Shown one piece after another: positions 5,132 through 9,086 of a stretch of 9,086 nucleotides of DNA (positions are counted from its first letter, which is position 1; the number at the start of each line of letters is the position of its first letter). A program made the translations under genes and the position numbers. Source of the DNA: Candidatus Dormiibacterota bacterium (lineage in GTDB: Bacteria > Chloroflexota > Dormibacteria > UBA8260); the NCBI GenBank assembly GCA_955652545.1, contig CATPCA010000282.1:1-9086 (forward strand), given 5' to 3'. Under the pieces are notes generated by a model. It saw only the letters and a program-made list of their open reading frames with translations. It was not told the DNA's origin and did not search any database.

Positions 5132-6178
5132 ATGAAAGCGATCACCGTCGTGCCCGGGAAGCCCGACCAGGTGCAGGTGAGCGACCTTCCTGAGCCGCAG
5201 CCCGACCCTGCGACGCTGCTCGTGCAAGGGCGGCTCCTGGGCATCTGCGGAACCGACGTCGACATCGTTGAGGACGGCTATGGCTGGCCACCCCCGGGGC
5301 GCGACCGGCTGGTGATCGGCCACGAGTCGCTCGGCACCGTCGTCGAGGCCCCGGACGACAGCGGATTCACGGCTGGAGACCTCGTCGTCGGGATCGTTCG
5401 CCGACCCGACCCGCTGCCGTGCGAGCCGTGCGCACTCGGTGAGTGGGACTTCTGTCGCAACGGCCAGTACACCGAGCGTGGCATCAAGGAGCTCGACGGG
5501 TACGGGTCCCAGCTCTGGCGGATCGAACCGGAGTACGCCATCAGCGTCGACGCCAGCCTTGGTGACTGTGGTGTGCTGATCGAACCCGCCTCAATTCTCG
5601 CCAAGGCCTGGGAACAGACTGAACGGATCTTCACCCGCGCCAGCTGGCGGCCCAAGGTGGCCCTGGTCACCGGCGCCGGCCCGATTGGCCTGTTCGCTGC
5701 GCTGCTGGGCGTGCAGCGAGGCCTGGAGGTGCACGTGCTCGACAGCACCACTGGGGGACCCAAGACACAGCTGGTCGCCGACCTCGGCGCCACGTTCCAC
5801 ACCGGGGAGGTCGAACACATCGGCATCACCCCCGACGTGGTGATGGAATGCACCGGCAACGGAGCGCTGGTCTTCGAGCTGGCCAACAAGGTCGCCCCCG
5901 ACGCGGTCATCTGCCTCATGGGAATCTCCTCCGGCACCAACTCCATCACTGTCGGACTGGACCAGATGAACAAGGCGATGGTGCTGGAGAACACGGTGCT
6001 GTTCGGCTCGGTCAACGCCGGCCGCCGCCATTACGAGCAGGCCGCCGACGCCCTCGCCAAGGTCGACCACAGCTGGTTGGAGCGCCTCATCACCCGACGG
6101 GTCTCGATGAGCGGCTTCGCCGACGGGCTCCACAAGAAGAACGATGACGTCAAGGTCGTCGTCGACCTGAGCGGCTGA
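5132..6178 (+). CDS. zinc-dependent glucose/aldose 1-dehydrogenase (MDR family)
   Basis: A 348-residue medium-chain dehydrogenase of the archaeal-type glucose dehydrogenase group, which oxidises an aldose at C1 to the lactone with NAD(P)+. The catalytic domain shows GICGTDVDIVEDGYG (37-51) with zinc ligand Cys39, GHESLG (63-68) with His64 and Glu65, and LIEPAS (149-154) with Glu151. VRRPDPLPCEPC, WDFCRNG and YTERGIKELDGYGS are signature blocks of this subfamily. Of the usual four structural-zinc cysteines only three are present (97, 100, 108); the first position is proline. The Rossmann domain has GAGPIG (181-186). Asp204 at the end of its second strand (VHVLDST) suggests NAD+ preference, since NADP+-users carry Asn-Arg-Arg there. 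The ATG follows AGGAG (5121-5125) at 6 nt. The next gene begins 70 nt downstream, as expected in a sugar operon. Exact substrate (glucose, galactose, xylose) is not decidable. Confidence 0.88.
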   Translation: MKAITVVPGKPDQVQVSDLPEPQPDPATLLVQGRLLGICGTDVDIVEDGYGWPPPGRDRLVIGHESLGTVVEAPDDSGFTAGDLVVGIVRRPDPLPCEPCALGEWDFCRNGQYTERGIKELDGYGSQLWRIEPEYAISVDASLGDCGVLIEPASILAKAWEQTERIFTRASWRPKVALVTGAGPIGLFAALLGVQRGLEVHVLDSTTGGPKTQLVADLGATFHTGEVEHIGITPDVVMECTGNGALVFELANKVAPDAVICLMGISSGTNSITVGLDQMNKAMVLENTVLFGSVNAGRRHYEQAADALAKVDHSWLERLITRRVSMSGFADGLHKKNDDVKVVVDLSG

Positions 6179-6217
6179 TCGTGGTACCCGAGGACCTGAG
6201 GGCGGGGTCAGGTCGAC
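6161..6217 (+). promoter_or_regulatory. competing hairpins, possible attenuator
   Basis: GACCTGA occurs at 6164-6170 and 6193-6199, and its complement TCAGGTC at 6208-6214. The right arm can pair with the near copy (7-bp stem, 8-nt loop GGGCGGGG) or, extended to TCAGGTCGAC (6208-6217), with GTCGACCTGA (6161-6170) as a 10-bp stem. The two pairings exclude each other. The far arm lies in the last codons of the dehydrogenase, so a ribosome at the stop would hide it and favour the shorter hairpin. The structure lies between the dehydrogenase and isomerase-like genes and could tune read-through or start access. Confidence 0.45.
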
Positions 6218-6248
6218 ATGGTGGTGCCGTCGATCCCATGGGGGTGGC

Positions 6249-7967
6249 GTGAGCGTCGACGGCGCGAGCCGATACGACCCCAACCCGCGCTACCCGGCGG
6301 TGGGCGGGCGGGTTGGCATCGGCTGGGCCACCGGGCTCGACGAGTTGCCGCGCACCCGCACGGTGCTGGCTGTCGACGGACCGCCCACGCTGGACTGGAC
6401 GAGGATCGTCGAGGACCTTAAGGAGGCCTCGCGCGCAAGTGGCCGTATCACGATGTCCGTGGACGCGCGGCGGTGCTATGCGCCGTGGCCGAAGATCCTG
6501 GAGCGGACCGACGCCGCGGAGCTTGCGGGCGATCCGGATTTTGCTCGTCTCGCCACGGCCACAATTGACATTCTCTTCGAGGCCCTCCCGGACCTCCCGT
6601 CCGCCGATGACGTCGAGCTGCTCCTTTTGTTCGGACCGGGATCGGCACTGTCCGAACCGGATGTGCTCTGGTACTTGGAGCAACCGAAGCGCTACGCGGA
6701 GGCCGCCGTGGTCGCGGGTACCGGCCTGCACCTCGGACAGACCGATGCCGCCGATCCTCCGACCACCCGCCGATTGTTCTACATCGACTGGCCGATCCTG
6801 GAACGACATCGGGCCGACATCGCCGATCGTGTCGACCGCTGGTGGGATCTGCAGGACCCGGTCCGTCCGACCTCGCTGTCCGCGCACACCATGGCCCGAA
6901 CACTGTCGGCACTCGTGCACCGTCCGTTTCGGACCCGTCCCACGTTCAACACGACGTCCTGGGGCGGGCATTGGGCTCAGCGCGAGCTGGGGATGAACCC
7001 GGAGGCTCCAAACACGGCGCTTGGGTACGAACTCGTCGCGCCGGAGTCCGGCGTGCTTGTCGGGGACGACGAGGCTCACCAGGTCGAGGTCCCGTTCCAA
7101 CTGCTCGTCGACCGGCATCCACAAGCGTTGCTCGGCGGCGCGGTGCACGAAGCCTTCGGGACCTCGTTCCCGATCCGGTTCGACTACCTCGACACGGTCG
7201 CAGGTGGGGGGCTGTCGGTGCACTGCCATCCGATGCCGGCGTACATGAGCGAGGTCTTCGGATGGTCGTACCCGCAGCACGAGAGTTACTACGTGATGGT
7301 CGGCGGGATCGACTCGGTGATCCACCTCGGTCTCCGCGGCGATCTCGACGTCGACGAGTTCCGCCGCCGCATTGAGGCCGCCCAACAGACGGGCGAGCGA
7401 TTCGATATCAGCCGCCACGTGCAGACCTTCCCTGCGACGCCGCATCAGCTCTTCCTCATCCCCGCCGGGACGCCGCACGGTAGCGGCAACGGCAACGTCG
7501 TGCTGGAGGTCAGCGCGACGCCGTACCTGTACTCGCTGAGGTTCTACGACTGGCTGCGCCGCGACGCCGCCGAACGCCGGCGTCCGGTGCACGTCGCCCA
7601 TGCGTTTCGCAACCTCGACCGCCGCCGGCAGGGCAGCCGGGTCAGCGCGGACCTGGTCCCGGTCCCACGAACCGCCAGGTCGGGACCGGGTTGGCGCGAG
7701 GAGGTGCTCGGGGAGCTGCCCGAAATGTTCTTCGACGTCCGACGCGTCGCGCTCGATGTCGGCGCGGCGGTGGGCGAGGACACCGCCGGCCGGTTCCATG
7801 TGCTCAATGTGGTCGCCGGCGACGGTGTGATCATCGACACCGGCGACGGGACCAGCGTGGCTGTGGCCTACGCAGAGACCATCGTCGTGCCCGCGGCGGT
7901 GGGGGCGTACACCATGCGCCTCGCCGGGGCGGGACCCGCTCGTGTCGTCAAGGCATACGTTCGATGA
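6249..7967 (+). CDS. class I mannose-6-phosphate isomerase-like protein with N-terminal extra domain
   Basis: A 572-residue protein of the long, two-domain type I phosphomannose-isomerase-like class; classic ManA has about 320-420 residues. The C-terminal part (from about 235) is the cupin isomerase: TTSWGGHWAQ (235-244), NTALGYELVAPE, then the metal ligands in SVHCHP (His325, His327), HESYYVM (Glu345) and PAGTPHGSG (His410). The first His replaces the Gln of classic enzymes. Residues 1-230 match the N-terminal region of these long proteins, which resembles a nucleoside/uridine-kinase fold; LFYIDWPILERHRADI (176-191) corresponds to its 'LVYADMARWEIQ' segment. I see no P-loop GxxxxGK[ST], so ATP use is doubtful. 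Start choice is uncertain: GTG 6249 has GGGGG 4 nt upstream. The family is expected to interconvert aldose and ketose phosphates; real substrates of the long forms are unknown. Position between a sugar dehydrogenase and a porter supports a sugar role. Confidence 0.78.
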   Translation: MSVDGASRYDPNPRYPAVGGRVGIGWATGLDELPRTRTVLAVDGPPTLDWTRIVEDLKEASRASGRITMSVDARRCYAPWPKILERTDAAELAGDPDFARLATATIDILFEALPDLPSADDVELLLLFGPGSALSEPDVLWYLEQPKRYAEAAVVAGTGLHLGQTDAADPPTTRRLFYIDWPILERHRADIADRVDRWWDLQDPVRPTSLSAHTMARTLSALVHRPFRTRPTFNTTSWGGHWAQRELGMNPEAPNTALGYELVAPESGVLVGDDEAHQVEVPFQLLVDRHPQALLGGAVHEAFGTSFPIRFDYLDTVAGGGLSVHCHPMPAYMSEVFGWSYPQHESYYVMVGGIDSVIHLGLRGDLDVDEFRRRIEAAQQTGERFDISRHVQTFPATPHQLFLIPAGTPHGSGNGNVVLEVSATPYLYSLRFYDWLRRDAAERRRPVHVAHAFRNLDRRRQGSRVSADLVPVPRTARSGPGWREEVLGELPEMFFDVRRVALDVGAAVGEDTAGRFHVLNVVAGDGVIIDTGDGTSVAVAYAETIVVPAAVGAYTMRLAGAGPARVVKAYVR

Positions 7968-8051
7968 CAACGTCGGCAGACTACTTCTTGACAATGCTGG
8001 CCATGAACGCGCCTACTTCCTCGCCTGCGATTCGCAAGGAAGCCAGAGGGC

Positions 8052-8057
8052 AGGAGG
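8052..8057 (+). promoter_or_regulatory. ribosome binding site deciding the transporter start
   Basis: AGGAGG, a full Shine-Dalgarno match, lies 6 nt before the ATG at 8064 and is the strongest binding site in the window. It fixes the start of the transporter and suggests high translation relative to the isomerase-like gene upstream. Confidence 0.7.
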
Positions 8058-8063
8058 CGAAGG

Positions 8064-9086
8064 ATGTCTGTGACCAACGGCCAGCAGCCATCGGAGCAAG
8101 GCATTTTCGCCGACCTGGACACCAAGGCTCCGACTTCCTTCTACTGGTACCTGGCCCTGCTCGCGACCATCGGGGGATTCCTGTTCGGGTACGACACTGC
8201 CGACATCGGCTCGGCCCTCGCCTTCATCCCCTACGACCTGACCGGATTCGCCATGGGCTACCTCGTGGGCGGAGCTTCCCTCGGGGCGGCGGTGGGAGCG
8301 CTCGGGGCCGGATGGTTGACGGACCGCTTCGGACGTAAGTCTTTGCTGATCGTGGACGCGGCCATCTTCGCGGTCGGAGCGGTGCTGTCGGGGCTGGCCG
8401 TGAATGCTCCCATGCTTCTCGCTGCCCGTACGCTCATCGGGCTGGCCGTCGGAGCGGACTCGGCAATCGCCACCGCCTACATCGCCGAGTTCGCCCCCAA
8501 GAAGAGGCGGGGCGCGCTCGCCATGCTCCAGCAGTGGATGATCACCGTCGGGATCCTCGCCTCCTACATCATTGCCCTGGTCATCCTCAAGGCGCTGCCT
8601 GACAAAGTCGGCAATCTGGGCTGGAGGCTGATACTCGGACTTGGGGCAATCCCTGCGTTCGTCGCGGTCGGGTTGCGCGCGCGGATGCCGGAGTCCCCGA
8701 GATGGTTGATGGTGAAAGGGCGCTACGCCGATACCAAAAAGGCACTCGAGGTGCTGGGAATCGACGTCACCGAGGAGCAGGTGAAGGCGGAGGCCGAGAG
8801 CCGCGCCGCTGACGAGCGCGAGCGCGAACACACAGGGAAAACCCTGTGGACCCCGGGTGTCAGGCGAGCGCTGATCGTGGTCTGTATCTTCTTCTTCTTC
8901 CAGCAGATAACCGGGATCAACATCCCCTTCTACTACGGGCCTCTCCTGCTGGGCAGCTTTTTCCAGGGCGCGGGAACCAGCGCTGTCGACGCCGCCGTCG
9001 CCGGAGTCGAGGTGACGATCATCCTGGGGGTGGTCAACGTCGCCGCCACCTACTTTGGCTTCCGCTGGATCGACAAGATAGGCCGG
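8064..9086 (+). CDS. sugar-porter-family MFS transporter, 3' end beyond the window
   Basis: The first 341 residues of a 12-helix major facilitator of the sugar porter family, likely a sugar:H+ symporter in the cytoplasmic membrane. After a hydrophilic 25-residue N-terminus, TM1 is about 26-44 and ends in FGYDTADIG. TM2 (about 60-84) leads into the loop GWLTDRFGRK (83-92, motif A). RTLIGLAVGAD is TM4, then AEFAPKKRRG (141-150). PESPRWL (209-215) ends TM6, and the central cytoplasmic loop is charged (EEQVKAEAESRAADEREREH). QQITGIN (280-286) in TM7 is the sugar-contact motif. The frame is still open at the window end (DKIGR). The gene begins 96 nt after the isomerase-like gene on the same strand and is probably in the same operon. 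Which sugar it carries cannot be read; the neighbours suggest an aldose or polyol. Confidence 0.9.
   Translation, partial: MSVTNGQQPSEQGIFADLDTKAPTSFYWYLALLATIGGFLFGYDTADIGSALAFIPYDLTGFAMGYLVGGASLGAAVGALGAGWLTDRFGRKSLLIVDAAIFAVGAVLSGLAVNAPMLLAARTLIGLAVGADSAIATAYIAEFAPKKRRGALAMLQQWMITVGILASYIIALVILKALPDKVGNLGWRLILGLGAIPAFVAVGLRARMPESPRWLMVKGRYADTKKALEVLGIDVTEEQVKAEAESRAADEREREHTGKTLWTPGVRRALIVVCIFFFFQQITGINIPFYYGPLLLGSFFQGAGTSAVDAAVAGVEVTIILGVVNVAATYFGFRWIDKIGR

Noticed and set aside
6150..7994. Long minus-strand open frame opposite the isomerase-like gene
   Set aside because: The plus-strand frame carries clear cupin isomerase motifs. The minus-strand frame is rich in Arg, His, Val and Gly with no recognisable motif, as expected of the antisense of a GC-rich gene.
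7988..8018. Internal promoter with TTGACA at 7988-7993 before the transporter
   Set aside because: The -35 is perfect, but no acceptable -10 lies 16-19 nt downstream (GCCTAC, CTACTT), so I do not call it.
8013..8831. Minus-strand open frame opposite the transporter
   Set aside because: It is hydrophilic and low-complexity, while the plus strand reads as a textbook sugar porter.
1..9086. CRISPR array, tRNA, rRNA, transposase or phage genes
   Set aside because: No regularly spaced repeats, tRNA-like cloverleaf, rRNA-like block, transposase motif or phage gene was seen on either strand.

Overview
The window is high-GC bacterial DNA with closely packed genes, GTG as well as ATG starts, strong GC bias at third codon positions and clear GGAG-type ribosome binding sites. 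This fits an actinobacterium or similar high-GC lineage, but nothing here fixes the taxon. I see no rRNA, tRNA, insertion sequence, CRISPR array or replication origin.

Left part (1-2942, + strand). The window opens inside a DUF1801-type gene broken by an in-frame stop, followed by a small alpha/beta hydrolase (293-1096). A gene-poor stretch of about 440 bp then holds what looks like the decayed C-terminal end of a flavin-dependent (luciferase-like) oxidoreductase on the minus strand. After it comes a berberine-bridge-type FAD oxidase (1539-2942) with a perfect 17-nt palindrome just ahead of its ribosome binding site.

Middle part (2943-4941). Convergent to the oxidase lies a minus-strand gene (3129-3794) for a heme-oxygenase-fold protein. 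It carries all six diiron-ligand positions, the lysine and the sacrificial-tyrosine position of chlamydial CADD, the protein that makes para-aminobenzoate from its own tyrosine. It too has a perfect 17-nt palindrome just ahead of its ribosome binding site. Divergent from it are a small acidic ORF (3961-4182) and, in the same frame 12 nt later, a Crp/Fnr-type regulator (4195-4941).

Right part (5132-9086, + strand). Three genes form a probable sugar-use operon: a zinc-dependent glucose/aldose 1-dehydrogenase, a two-domain class I phosphomannose-isomerase-like protein, and a sugar-porter-family MFS transporter that runs off the window. A plausible scheme is uptake of an aldose by the porter, oxidation by the dehydrogenase, and isomerisation of a sugar or sugar phosphate by the cupin enzyme. 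Between the first two genes, three copies of one heptamer can form two mutually exclusive hairpins, the geometry of a translation-sensitive attenuator.

The most interesting items are the CADD-like protein, the competing hairpins, the paired 7-3-7 palindromes and the non-standard N-terminal domain of the isomerase-like protein.
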